Positions 1 to 6,117 of a DNA stretch of 6,555 nucleotides are shown in pieces (position 1 is the stretch's first letter; the number at the start of each line of letters is the position of its first letter). Both the position numbers and the translations under genes were made by a program. The stretch is taken from positions 1 to 6,555 of the forward strand of contig JAHDHM010000164.1 in NCBI GenBank assembly GCA_020631315.1. Direction: 5' to 3'. Source of the stretch: Acidimicrobiales bacterium (lineage in GTDB: Bacteria > Actinomycetota > Acidimicrobiia > Acidimicrobiales > Poriferisodaliceae). The notes under the pieces are model-generated. The model ran no database searches. It saw only the letters and a program-made list of their open reading frames with translations, and was not told the origin of the DNA.

Positions 1-1038
1 AGGAGCGGCGGCGAGCAGCGGATCCATCCACTCGGCCATCGCCCCGAGCAGGTCCGTGGTGTCCGTCGGCCAGCTGGCGTGGATGGCCGTGCGGAGCTCC
101 GACGTGTCCGCGGCGTAGCGCTCCAGGTAGCGGCGCTTGTCGTCGAAGATCGCATCGACCTCGGCGTCTGCGATGGGATGGGTGACGACGCCGTCCGCGT
201 CGCCGCCGACCTCCAACGTCGACCCGGGGATGAGCAGACGGTGCTGGTCGCGGCCGTCGGCCTCCATCTCTCTCACGAAGGTGCGTGCGTCGGGGAAGAT
301 CGTCGGGGTGGCGTCGGCCTCGCAGCCGGTGAAGTCGTTCAGATGGAAGGTCTCGTCGTCGAGGAAGCACGGCGGGCCGGCGCTCGGGACCACCATGCGG
401 GCGGCGGCCATGTCGATGTACTGGAACGCACGGGTGGTCTGACGGCGGCGCTTCTCGGCGATGAGCGCTGCCTCCTCTTCGGCCGGGATGTCGTACACCA
501 TCGGGTACCAGATGGCGCCCGAGTACTGCAGCAGGTGGGCGTCGACCGGACCGAAGGCGTGCACGAGGTCGAGGTCGGCGGGGTGTGCGTCGTTCTGGTC
601 GAGGACCACGGCGGTCGGGTCGGCGACGACCAACATCGAGTCGCCCATCGGCCCCACATGGGGGCCGGCCAACGACCCGATGGCAATCCGCAGGTCGCCG
701 GGCAGGTCGACGATCTCGCCGTTGTGGGTCTCGACGAAACGGACGAAGCCGATCTCCTCGAGCGCACGGCGCAGCGCATCGACGCCGAAGTCCGGGAGCA
801 GCACGGTGGCGGTCCGCGGCACCCGCTCGGCGAGCAGGGCCGGGTCGAGGTGGTCGCGATGCGCGTGCGACACGTACAGGTAGTCGACGTCGTCGAACAC
901 GGCAGGGTCGACGGTGTCGACTCGGGGGAACGGATGCCACGACCCGAAGAACGTCGGCGTGAACCACGGGTCGCAGAGGATGTTGCCGCCCGTCGTCTCG
1001 ATCCGGAAGCCGGCGTGGCCGATGCTCGTGATGCGCAC
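1..1038 (-). CDS. MBL-fold metallohydrolase, partial at its C-terminus (Rv3818/CMAH-like)
   Basis: The reading frame stays open for 346 codons from a GTG at 1038 to the window edge with no stop, so the C-terminus is missing. Seen: an opening beta-strand region (IGHAGFRIET, then CDPW) and the metallo-beta-lactamase metal motif HAHRDH at residues 58-63, which would bind one or two metal ions. A DQNDAH motif follows at 147-152, then a conserved-looking QYSGAIWYPMVYD segment near 171-183 and a PSAGPPC block near 217-223. Known, from memory: this pattern matches a family that includes mycobacterial Rv3818 and the MBL part of CMP-sialic acid hydroxylase, where the MBL module is paired with a Rieske [2Fe-2S] domain. 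Inferred: a Rieske domain may follow beyond base 1. The substrate is unknown. GTG 1038 is preferred because a TACACT box ends 7 nt upstream, homologues start similarly, and there is no Shine-Dalgarno. The GTGs at 1059 and 1062 would only add a short unconserved leader. Confidence 0.88.
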   Translation of the reverse strand, partial: MRITSIGHAGFRIETTGGNILCDPWFTPTFFGSWHPFPRVDTVDPAVFDDVDYLYVSHAHRDHLDPALLAERVPRTATVLLPDFGVDALRRALEEIGFVRFVETHNGEIVDLPGDLRIAIGSLAGPHVGPMGDSMLVVADPTAVVLDQNDAHPADLDLVHAFGPVDAHLLQYSGAIWYPMVYDIPAEEEAALIAEKRRRQTTRAFQYIDMAAARMVVPSAGPPCFLDDETFHLNDFTGCEADATPTIFPDARTFVREMEADGRDQHRLLIPGSTLEVGGDADGVVTHPIADAEVDAIFDDKRRYLERYAADTSELRTAIHASWPTDTTDLLGAMAEWMDPLLAAAP

Positions 1039-1045
1039 GGCGGGC

Positions 1046-1051
1046 AGTGTA
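1046..1051 (-). promoter_or_regulatory. Candidate -10 box (TACACT) of the MBL hydrolase gene
   Basis: TACACT on the minus strand fits the actinobacterial TANNNT -10 consensus. It is followed by exactly 7 nt before the GTG start at 1038, which would place transcription initiation at or next to the start codon (leaderless mRNA). No clear -35 hexamer is seen. No Shine-Dalgarno lies between the box and the start. Confidence 0.5.
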
Positions 1052-1086
1052 GGACGCACCACCGAAGCAGCTCGATCGTCGACGGG

Positions 1087-1092
1087 TAGGGT
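1087..1092 (+). promoter_or_regulatory. Candidate -10 box (TAGGGT) of the inositol monophosphatase-family gene
   Basis: TAGGGT matches TANNNT and ends 11 nt before ATG 1104. Initiation 6-9 nt downstream would give a leader of only about 2-5 nt, or none. No convincing -35 is visible. The same hexamer occurs upstream of the channel gene at 2030-2035. It shares the 65-bp divergent gap with the opposite-facing box at 1046-1051. Confidence 0.4.
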
Positions 1093-1103
1093 CCAACAGC
1101 GAG

Positions 1104-1964
1104 ATGGAGCACGAGCGGTCATCGAGGGCAGCGGCCCGTTCGGGAACGAGTCCGGCGGCACTGTCAGATCTGATCGGGCCCGTCACGGAGCTGCTGCGCT
1201 CGGTCGCCGACGAGGTGATCCGCCCCAGATTCGGCCATCTCGCTCCCGAGGAGATCACCGAGAAGGACGGCGCAGAGCTGACCACCGCGGTCGACGTCGA
1301 GGCCGAGGCTGCGCTCTCGAGCGGGCTGCGGGCGATCGCCCCGGGCGTCCCGGTGGTCGGCGAGGAAGCGGCATCGGCCGACCCGAGTCTGCTCGACCTG
1401 ATCGGAAGGTCCGGCCAGGTGTGGCTGGTCGATCCGGTCGACGGCACGAGCAACTTCGCCGACGGTGCGCCCGGCTACGGCACCATCATCGGTCTCCTCG
1501 ACGGCGGTGACGTCGTCGCCGCGTGGTCGTGGAACGCGCTCGACGACGCCGTCCACGTGCTCGGTCCGCACGGAGTCGAGCGGCACACGGCGGCGGACAC
1601 GACCTCGTTGGCGGCGCTCGGTGATCGCACCGGCCAGCCCCGGGTGATCGCCAAGTGGTGGTACCTGCCCGAGTCGCTGCGTCGGCGTGTACGGAGTTCG
1701 CTCGACAACGTGGAGGTCGTGAAGGGTCCGGGTTCGGCCGCCTCGGAGTATCCGATGCTGTTGGACGGATCGATCGATGCCCTGCTCTATGGCCGAACAC
1801 GGGCATGGGACCATGCGCCCGGGTGCGCGATGGTGCGCCGGGTGGGCGGTGTCGCTCGACGTCTCGACGGACACGAGTATCGAACGGGGGTCGACGGTGT
1901 CGGTCTCCTGGTCGCTCGTTCACCGGCCACGTGGGAACGCGTTCGCACTGGGCTCGACCTCTGA
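1104..1964 (+). CDS. Inositol monophosphatase-family phosphatase
   Basis: Encodes 286 aa, close to the usual 250-290 aa of this Mg2+/Li+-sensitive phosphomonoesterase family. Seen: an ELTTAVD segment (Asp64), GEE at 86-88, motif A DPVDGTSNF at 110-118 and motif B WDHAPG at 235-240 followed by a VGG turn. Together these supply the family's metal ligands (Glu87 or 88, Asp110, Asp113, Asp236), so the enzyme looks intact. Family members hydrolyse inositol-1-phosphate, histidinol phosphate, 3'-phosphoadenosine phosphate or sugar phosphates, and the sequence alone does not pick one. It is probably cytosolic, as I see no signal peptide or membrane segment. ATG 1104 has no real Shine-Dalgarno, but a -10-like box lies just upstream. 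It is divergent from the MBL gene and separated from the channel gene by 78 bp, so it is likely its own transcription unit. A degenerate tandem repeat spans its stop codon. Confidence 0.9.
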   Translation: MEHERSSRAAARSGTSPAALSDLIGPVTELLRSVADEVIRPRFGHLAPEEITEKDGAELTTAVDVEAEAALSSGLRAIAPGVPVVGEEAASADPSLLDLIGRSGQVWLVDPVDGTSNFADGAPGYGTIIGLLDGGDVVAAWSWNALDDAVHVLGPHGVERHTAADTTSLAALGDRTGQPRVIAKWWYLPESLRRRVRSSLDNVEVVKGPGSAASEYPMLLDGSIDALLYGRTRAWDHAPGCAMVRRVGGVARRLDGHEYRTGVDGVGLLVARSPATWERVRTGLDL

Positions 1965-1996
1965 GCGCTCGACGACACAGCGCTCGATCTCTGAGC
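1952..1996 (+). repeat. Three degenerate 15-bp tandem units across the phosphatase stop codon
   Basis: Units start at 1952, 1967 and 1982. Units 1 and 3 (gctcgacctctgagc and gctcgatctctgagc) differ at one base. The middle unit shares the gctcgac start and the agc end but has diverged between. The true stop TGA lies in unit 1 (1962-1964). An in-frame second TGA at 1992-1994 lies in unit 3, so the repeat re-encodes Leu-Asp-Leu-stop 30 nt downstream. Confidence 0.7.
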
Positions 1997-2029
1997 ACTC
2001 TTCCTGCGGCTGAGGGCGCAAGCAGCATC

Positions 2030-2035
2030 TAGGGT
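2030..2035 (+). promoter_or_regulatory. Candidate -10 box (TAGGGT) of the channel-methyltransferase operon
   Basis: TAGGGT ends 7 nt before ATG 2043, the spacing expected if transcription begins on the start codon. There is no Shine-Dalgarno in the 7-nt spacer or just upstream. A -35 element is not evident. It suggests the channel and methyltransferase genes form an operon separate from the upstream phosphatase gene. Confidence 0.5.
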
Positions 2036-2042
2036 CGCCTCG

Positions 2043-3209
2043 ATGGGTGTCGTGACGGTCGTTCTCGGAGTCGGTCTGATCACGTTCGCGTTCGCCGACC
2101 TCGTGAACACGCTGGTCAGCACCGGCACGTCGGCTCGTCGCTGGTGGCCGTCGCGGGCCCTGGCTCTCGTGTCCTTCGGTGGTGTCCGTTGGCTCGCCGG
2201 GAGATTCGACGAGGGCAGTCGCTCCAGGGAGACCCTGCTGACGGTGTTCGGTCCGATGCTGCTGCTCGGTCTGCTCGCGATGTGGGTGTCGATGCAGCTC
2301 GTCGGGTTCGCGCTCGTGTGGTGGGGCTCAGGTGAGGTGAGCGGCCTCGACGGCCTCGGCGATGCGCTCTACTACTCGGGCGTCGTGTTCTTCACCGTCG
2401 GGTTCGGCGAGATCGTCCCCGACGGCGCCATCCCCAGGGCGGGAGCGATCGTCGAAGCCGGTATCGGCGTGGTCACCACGGCACTCGTCGTCGGCTACCT
2501 GCCGTCGCTCTACAGCGCCTACTCCGAACGTGAGCGTCAGCTCATCCGCCTCGACGACGGCACGGGTGAGCGCATCACGCCCACCAACCTCGTGATGGCC
2601 TGGGCGCCGACGGGGGACGCCGCGGAGCTCGACGCCCGATTCGGCGAGTGGGAGGAGTGGGTCGCTGCAGTGCACGAGACGCACTCGTCGTTGCCCATGC
2701 TGCCGCTGTTCCGCAGCCACGACGCACAGCAGAACTGGGTGACGGCACTCGGTGTCCTGTGCGACGCCGCCGTCCACGCTCAGATCGTCGTCGGCTCCTC
2801 CGACAGGTCGGCCTATTGGTTCCTCAGACGGGCGGACAACCTCTTCCGGGACATGACCGCGGGCGCCGACCTGACCGAGTACGTCGCTGCGCAGGACGCA
2901 GTCGTCGCCGCAGGCGAGGAGGAGTTCTTCGTGCCGCTGTACCGAGAACTGGTCGATCACGGCTTCGAGCTCCTGCCCTACGACGAGGCCCGTGAGCACG
3001 CCCGCGAGATTCGAGAGGTCTGGGCGCCGAGGATGGAGTACCTCATCGACTACCTGATGTGCCCCCGTGGGTTCTGGTCCGTGCCGTCGGCCGTCGTGCC
3101 GAGCGGACAGCGCCACCGACGACCTTCATCCCAGCCAGAACCTCCCTCCCAGCCAGAACCTCCCTCCCAGCCAGAACCTCGATCCGACTCCGAAGGAGCG
3201 ACCACATGA
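2043..3209 (+). CDS. Potassium-channel-like membrane protein with a large C-terminal domain
   Basis: Encodes 388 aa. Hydrophobic segments lie at about 3-25, 66-95 and 132-155. Between the last two is a pore loop, with a pore helix around 106-117 followed by TVGFGE at 118-123. This resembles the K+-channel selectivity filter TVGYGD, with Phe for Tyr and Glu for Asp, and places the protein near the two-TM ion-channel (Ion_trans_2) group with an extra N-terminal membrane segment. One pore loop implies a tetramer. Residues about 156-350 form a charged, helix-rich, presumably cytosolic domain that I do not recognise; it is not an obvious RCK/TrkA-N domain, as no GxGxxG nucleotide motif is seen. 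The C-terminus (about 357-388) is low-complexity, with SQPEPP repeats. The stop overlaps the methyltransferase start by 4 nt. Ion selectivity is inferred only; a mechanosensitive or non-selective channel is possible. Confidence 0.8.
   Translation: MGVVTVVLGVGLITFAFADLVNTLVSTGTSARRWWPSRALALVSFGGVRWLAGRFDEGSRSRETLLTVFGPMLLLGLLAMWVSMQLVGFALVWWGSGEVSGLDGLGDALYYSGVVFFTVGFGEIVPDGAIPRAGAIVEAGIGVVTTALVVGYLPSLYSAYSERERQLIRLDDGTGERITPTNLVMAWAPTGDAAELDARFGEWEEWVAAVHETHSSLPMLPLFRSHDAQQNWVTALGVLCDAAVHAQIVVGSSDRSAYWFLRRADNLFRDMTAGADLTEYVAAQDAVVAAGEEEFFVPLYRELVDHGFELLPYDEAREHAREIREVWAPRMEYLIDYLMCPRGFWSVPSAVVPSGQRHRRPSSQPEPPSQPEPPSQPEPRSDSEGATT
3129..3180 (+). repeat. 18-bp perfect tandem repeat (2.9 copies) at the end of the channel gene
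   Basis: The unit tcccagccagaacctccc occurs at 3129-3146 and 3147-3164, and its first 16 bases again at 3165-3180, with no mismatch. In the channel frame each unit reads Ser-Gln-Pro-Glu-Pro-Pro. The unit length is a multiple of three, so copy-number change would lengthen or shorten the tail without a frameshift. Perfect identity suggests recent expansion. It is too short-period, and has no spacers, to be CRISPR. Confidence 0.93.
3193..3198 (+). promoter_or_regulatory. Ribosome binding site AAGGAG for the methyltransferase
   Basis: AAGGAG lies 7 nt before ATG 3206, near-ideal spacing. It lies inside the last codons of the channel gene. It decides the methyltransferase start: the frame is open upstream to about 3059, but that stretch is low-complexity shadow of the channel tail. 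This is the strongest Shine-Dalgarno in the window, fitting an internal gene of an operon rather than a leaderless first gene. Confidence 0.85.
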
Positions 3210-3856
3210 CCGGCTTGGACGACGCCTACGCGATCCACACCGTCGACGACGCCGCACGGCTGTATCGGGAGTGGGCGGCGACGTACGACGACGACTTCAT
3301 CTCGGCCACCGGCTACCAGTACGGCCACCACGTGGCGCGCCTGGTCGTCTCGGAGCTCGGAACGACCGAGACCGCACCCACCATCTGCGACGTCGGGTGC
3401 GGGACCGGCATCGTGGCGGAGGCTCTGGCCTCGTTCGCCAGTGCACAGGTCGACGGAGTCGATCTGTCGCCGGAGATGCTGGAGGTCGCCGGCGCGAAGC
3501 GTGACGAGGCAGACCAGCCCATCTACCGCGAGCTGTTCGAGGTCGACATCACCACCGCCGAGGACGTCCCGTCCGGGTACGACGCGGTCGTCTCAGCCGG
3601 CGTGTTCACGTTCGGACACCTCGGCCCCGAACAGTTGGAGACGGTCGTGCGGATGGCCCGTCCTGGTGGCGTCATCGCGATCGGCGTGAACGCCGAGTTC
3701 CATCGAGCGCGCGGGTTCGGCGACGTCGTCGACCGGATGCTCGCCGACGGCCTCCTCGCACACGCCCGCCTGGAAGAGGTGCCGATCTACACGGAGGCCC
3801 CCGAGGGGCACGATCACTCGACCGCCGCGGTCATCGTCGGCCGACTCGCTCAGTAG
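3206..3856 (+). CDS. Class I SAM-dependent methyltransferase (METTL27/WBSCR27-like)
   Basis: Encodes 216 aa. Seen: an N-terminal YREWAATYDDDF segment (20-31); motif I ICDVGCGTG at 60-68, the glycine-rich SAM-binding loop; the acidic strand-2 end GVDLSPEML at 84-92; YDAVVSAGVFTFGH at 125-138; and ARPGG at 151-155, typical of strand 5. The order and spacing are those of a Rossmann-fold class I methyltransferase. The combination of the YDxDF-type N-terminus and the SAGVFTFGHLGPEQL region recalls METTL27 (WBSCR27)-like proteins; this is from memory and the substrate is unknown. It is soluble and cytosolic. The start overlaps the channel stop as ATGA and has a strong Shine-Dalgarno, so it is translationally coupled to the channel. 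Its stop overlaps the 3' end of the convergent transpeptidase gene. A direct role in channel function is possible but unsupported. Confidence 0.88.
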   Translation: MTGLDDAYAIHTVDDAARLYREWAATYDDDFISATGYQYGHHVARLVVSELGTTETAPTICDVGCGTGIVAEALASFASAQVDGVDLSPEMLEVAGAKRDEADQPIYRELFEVDITTAEDVPSGYDAVVSAGVFTFGHLGPEQLETVVRMARPGGVIAIGVNAEFHRARGFGDVVDRMLADGLLAHARLEEVPIYTEAPEGHDHSTAAVIVGRLAQ

Positions 3857-5364
3857 ACCCAGACCTGCGAACCGACCGGCGCGAGATCCGCGTCGTAGAA
3901 GAAGTCCATGGCAGCGGTGGACAGCCGGGCGCAGCCATGTGAATCGGGATACGCCGGTATGTAGCCCGAGCCGTGGATCGCGATGCCGCCGTTGAAGTAC
4001 TTGGGACGCCAGAGCCGGCCGAGGTGCGAGGTACGCCAGCCGATCGGCCGCTCGAAGAAGACCTCGTAGCGGCCTGTCGGTGTGCGGGCGTGGAACCAGC
4101 GGCCGTCGTGCTCGTAGGGCTGTTCCGATCCCGTCGAGGTGTTGAACGTGAACGCCGCGACGCCGCCACGGACCACGTAGATGAGCTGGCGCTGGAGGTC
4201 GATCTCCACGAGATCGCCGGTGCTGCTCGCCGGGGTGGGCCGCGTGGCGGTCCGAAGCCGGTCGATCGTTTCCGCGTCGGCACGTCCCGTTGCGGTCAGC
4301 CCCTCCCACTTCTGGAACGCCATCACGGCTTGGGACGTGAGGTGGCCGTAGCTGCCGTCGACCGGGCCCGCCCAGTAGCCGAGCGCGGTCAACTGCTCCT
4401 GCAGGTTCGAGACGTGCGCACCGCGCTGTCCCGGTGACGCCGCAGAGAAGACGGTCGGCATCACCCAATAACCGGCCCCGTCGCTGCGAGCCGCGATGCC
4501 GCTCGCGGCGGTGTCAGCGTCGCCGTGGTGCGCCGTGCCAAAGGCACGCACGAGCCCGGTGCTCGCGAGCAGCAGATAGCCGTCGGCACTCGCCGTGATG
4601 TCGACGAAGTCGTCGCGCCGCTCAGGAGCGGCGCTGCCGTGGAAGGGAACGTCACCGAAGGCGAACACACCGCCGTCTCGGCCGAGCAGCCAGTAGCCCG
4701 CTCCGTCGAACGCCGCCGCGCCCGCGACGATGTCGCCGTCGAGGGCATCTGGCCCGAGGGCGTGGGGGAGCGAGCCGACATAGGGCGCGTTGCCGAACGC
4801 GAAGACACCGCCGTCGCCGGCGAAGAGCCAGTAGCCGCCCCCGTCTGCGGTGGGGATGAGGGTCGTGATCGGCCGGTCGAGTCGTTGGCCCGGACCGAGG
4901 ACGGTCGGGATGGAGCCGTGGAAGCCGGCGTCGCCGAAGGTGAACACACCGCCGTCGGCGGCGACCATCCACCATCCGAGGCCGCTCGGGGTGACGGCGA
5001 GATCGACGATCTCGGCGCTCAACTCGAGGTGGCTGGCGTCGCCGTGATGCACGAGCGTTCCGGCCACGTGCACTCGGCCGTCTCGGGTGGTGGTGGCCAG
5101 TCCGCCGCCGTCGGAGGTCGCGGTGATGGCGACCGGATCGTCCGGCGATGCGTCGAAGCTGACCGGGTGGGCAGCGCCGAACGAGAGGGCACCGCCGGCG
5201 GCCGGCGGCGCCACCTGCGACGGCGAGGGCGGGCTCTCGGCGTGGGCGGTCGAGGAGCTCGTCGCCGCGAACAACGACATCGCCGATGCCATGGCGACAG
5301 CGAGGACGAGCCGTCGCGGAGGGCGTGTCGCCGTTCGGCGGGTGGCCCGTCGATGCAGTTTCAT
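3850..5364 (-). CDS. Secreted L,D-transpeptidase with beta-propeller-like repeats and a peptidoglycan-binding domain
   Basis: Encodes 504 aa. Residues 1-42 form a signal peptide with an Arg-rich start, a hydrophobic core at about 19-34 and an AHA cleavage site at 40-42. An RRLVL stretch makes a Tat route conceivable. Residues about 58-304 hold five full and one split copy of a 35-45-residue repeat of the type DGGGYWL..DGGVFAFGDA.FHGS, probably a beta-propeller. Residues about 312-373 form a peptidoglycan-binding (PG_binding_1) domain (QEQLTALGYW, then VMAFQKWEGL). Residues about 384-504 form a YkuD L,D-transpeptidase domain with His464 (IHGSG) and SHGCAR at 475-480, Cys478 being the expected nucleophile. 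The family makes 3-3 peptidoglycan cross-links or anchors proteins outside the membrane and is insensitive to most penicillins. The propeller may bind wall polymer or partners (inferred). ATG 5364 is supported by a GGAG site 6 nt upstream. Its stop overlaps the convergent methyltransferase gene. Confidence 0.92.
   Translation of the reverse strand: MKLHRRATRRTATRPPRRLVLAVAMASAMSLFAATSSSTAHAESPPSPSQVAPPAAGGALSFGAAHPVSFDASPDDPVAITATSDGGGLATTTRDGRVHVAGTLVHHGDASHLELSAEIVDLAVTPSGLGWWMVAADGGVFTFGDAGFHGSIPTVLGPGQRLDRPITTLIPTADGGGYWLFAGDGGVFAFGNAPYVGSLPHALGPDALDGDIVAGAAAFDGAGYWLLGRDGGVFAFGDVPFHGSAAPERRDDFVDITASADGYLLLASTGLVRAFGTAHHGDADTAASGIAARSDGAGYWVMPTVFSAASPGQRGAHVSNLQEQLTALGYWAGPVDGSYGHLTSQAVMAFQKWEGLTATGRADAETIDRLRTATRPTPASSTGDLVEIDLQRQLIYVVRGGVAAFTFNTSTGSEQPYEHDGRWFHARTPTGRYEVFFERPIGWRTSHLGRLWRPKYFNGGIAIHGSGYIPAYPDSHGCARLSTAAMDFFYDADLAPVGSQVWVY
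4453..5193 (-). repeat. Propeller-blade repeat region inside the L,D-transpeptidase
   Basis: Coding repeats correspond to residues about 58-304. Recognisable units begin near residues 80, 119, 166, 212 and 253. A leading half-unit (ALSFGAAHPVSF, 59-70) and a trailing half-unit (ARSDGAGYWVMPT, 292-304) together make one more. The best-conserved core is GYWL..DGGVFAFG. The units have diverged, so this is an old protein-level repeat rather than recent DNA duplication. Confidence 0.75.
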
Positions 5365-5370
5365 ACGTCG

Positions 5371-5374
5371 CTCC
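5371..5374 (-). promoter_or_regulatory. Ribosome binding site GGAG for the L,D-transpeptidase
   Basis: GGAG on the minus strand lies 6 nt before ATG 5364 and supports that start. I see no good TANNNT box at leaderless distance, which suggests either a promoter further upstream or read-through from the alpha/beta hydrolase gene 69 bp away. Confidence 0.6.
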
Positions 5375-5389
5375 GGCGTCGATTCCGGG

Positions 5390-5401
5390 GCGAAGCTTCG
5401 C
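5390..5401. promoter_or_regulatory. 12-bp perfect palindrome upstream of the L,D-transpeptidase gene
   Basis: gcgaagcttcgc is its own reverse complement and ends 25 bp before the transpeptidase start, within the 69-bp gap. It could be a dimeric regulator's operator. With no loop it is a poor terminator. A 12-bp palindrome can also occur by chance in GC-rich DNA, so support is weak. Confidence 0.25.
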
Positions 5402-5410
5402 GCGGTGAGC

Positions 5411-5430
5411 AGCCCGGTGCTCCACCGGCT
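5411..5430 (-). terminator. Candidate hairpin after the alpha/beta hydrolase gene
   Basis: The arms at 5411-5419 and 5423-5430 pair over 8 bp (agccggtg type) with one bulged C and a 3-nt loop. It lies 3 nt past the alpha/beta hydrolase stop. No T-run follows, so it could be a U-less actinobacterial terminator, an attenuating hairpin or an mRNA-end stabiliser. Confidence 0.35.
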
Positions 5431-5433
5431 GGC

Positions 5434-6105
5434 TCAGGCCGTGAGCAGACGTGCAGCAGCTGCGGCGAGTTCCTCGTGTGCCGCCTCGGCGTGACGCGGC
5501 TGGTGGAAGAAGTGGTCAGCACCGTCGATCACCTCGAGAGTCGCCTCGCCACCGCCGTTGTGCCACCTGTCGAGCAGTTCACGGCTGCCGTCGACGGGGA
5601 CGATCTGATCTTCGGACCCGTGCACCACCGCCAGCGGGCAGGACACGGCACCGGCGCTGACCGGGTCGAGCTGCGCATCGGTCGCGTCCGCGGGCACGAT
5701 CGGCCCGAGCCGCGCCGACAGCCGCGGCACCGGCGCCAGCACGACGACGCCGCTGGTGATGCCGGTCGTCGTCGCCGCCATCAACGCGAGCCAGCCGCCC
5801 GCAGAGTGGCCGCCGGCGACGATCGCCGACGACCGTTCGGCCAGCCACTCGAGACCCGCGACCGCGTCCGCTGCCTGGTCGACGACCGTCACGGCACCAC
5901 CCGCCAGACGGTAGGGGAGCGACACGTAGGTCAGTCCTCGATCGACGTGTGCTGCAGCGAAGCGGTCACACCACGAAGGGTCACCCTGGGTGAACCCGCC
6001 GGGGTGGAACGCGGCGACCGTGGGGCCGCCGAGGTCGCCGAAGATCCGCGCCGTCGCGCCGTTGCCGTCGGCCAGTTCGATCGTCTCGTGTCGAGGTCGC
6101 AGCAC
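5434..6105 (-). CDS. Alpha/beta hydrolase (esterase/lipase-like)
   Basis: Encodes 223 aa, short for the fold but complete in motifs. Seen: HPGG at 34-37, which matches the oxyanion-hole HGG region; LPYRLA at 63-68, recalling the YRLA block of the hormone-sensitive-lipase/BD-FAE-like group; the nucleophile elbow GHSAGG at 99-104 with Ser101; HGSEDQIVP at 162-170 with the likely catalytic Asp166; and GADHFF at 195-200 with His198. The full Ser-Asp-His triad is therefore present. It has no signal peptide or membrane segment, so it is probably cytosolic. The substrate is likely a small ester or amide (a kynurenine-formamidase-like activity is one possibility) but cannot be told from sequence. GTG 6105 is chosen because a TACGGT box ends 6 nt upstream and there is no Shine-Dalgarno. 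It lies between the LRR gene and the transpeptidase gene on the same strand, with gaps of 55 and 69 bp. Confidence 0.88.
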   Translation of the reverse strand: MLRPRHETIELADGNGATARIFGDLGGPTVAAFHPGGFTQGDPSWCDRFAAAHVDRGLTYVSLPYRLAGGAVTVVDQAADAVAGLEWLAERSSAIVAGGHSAGGWLALMAATTTGITSGVVVLAPVPRLSARLGPIVPADATDAQLDPVSAGAVSCPLAVVHGSEDQIVPVDGSRELLDRWHNGGGEATLEVIDGADHFFHQPRHAEAAHEELAAAAARLLTA

Positions 6106-6111
6106 GACGCC

Positions 6112-6117
6112 ACCGTA
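6112..6117 (-). promoter_or_regulatory. Candidate -10 box (TACGGT) of the alpha/beta hydrolase gene
   Basis: TACGGT on the minus strand fits TANNNT and ends 6 nt before GTG 6105, again placing initiation at about the start codon (leaderless). No Shine-Dalgarno is present. A clear -35 is not seen. Confidence 0.5.

Noticed and set aside
79..1089. A 336-codon open frame on the plus strand over the MBL gene
   Set aside because: The minus strand encodes a well-conserved MBL protein over the same bases. The plus-strand translation has no recognisable motif and is a codon-bias shadow.
339..1112. A 257-codon minus-strand frame in another phase over the MBL gene
   Set aside because: The translation is Ser/Arg/Pro/Thr-rich with no motifs, out of phase with the true MBL frame.
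1965..2042. An intrinsic terminator after the phosphatase gene
   Set aside because: Only a 4-bp stem (tgcg/cgca) and the 8-bp palindrome gagcgctc are present, with no T-tract. Neither is convincing.
3129..3180. A CRISPR-like array
   Set aside because: The units are 18 bp, directly abutting with no spacers, and in frame with the channel gene.
3059..3205. A longer N-terminus for the methyltransferase
   Set aside because: The frame is open, but it would read the channel's repeat tail as IPARTSL-type repeats. The AAGGAG site and the ATGA overlap fix the start at 3206.
3593..4468. A 291-codon minus-strand frame across the convergent junction
   Set aside because: It overlaps the methyltransferase antisense and the transpeptidase in another phase. 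No domain is seen.
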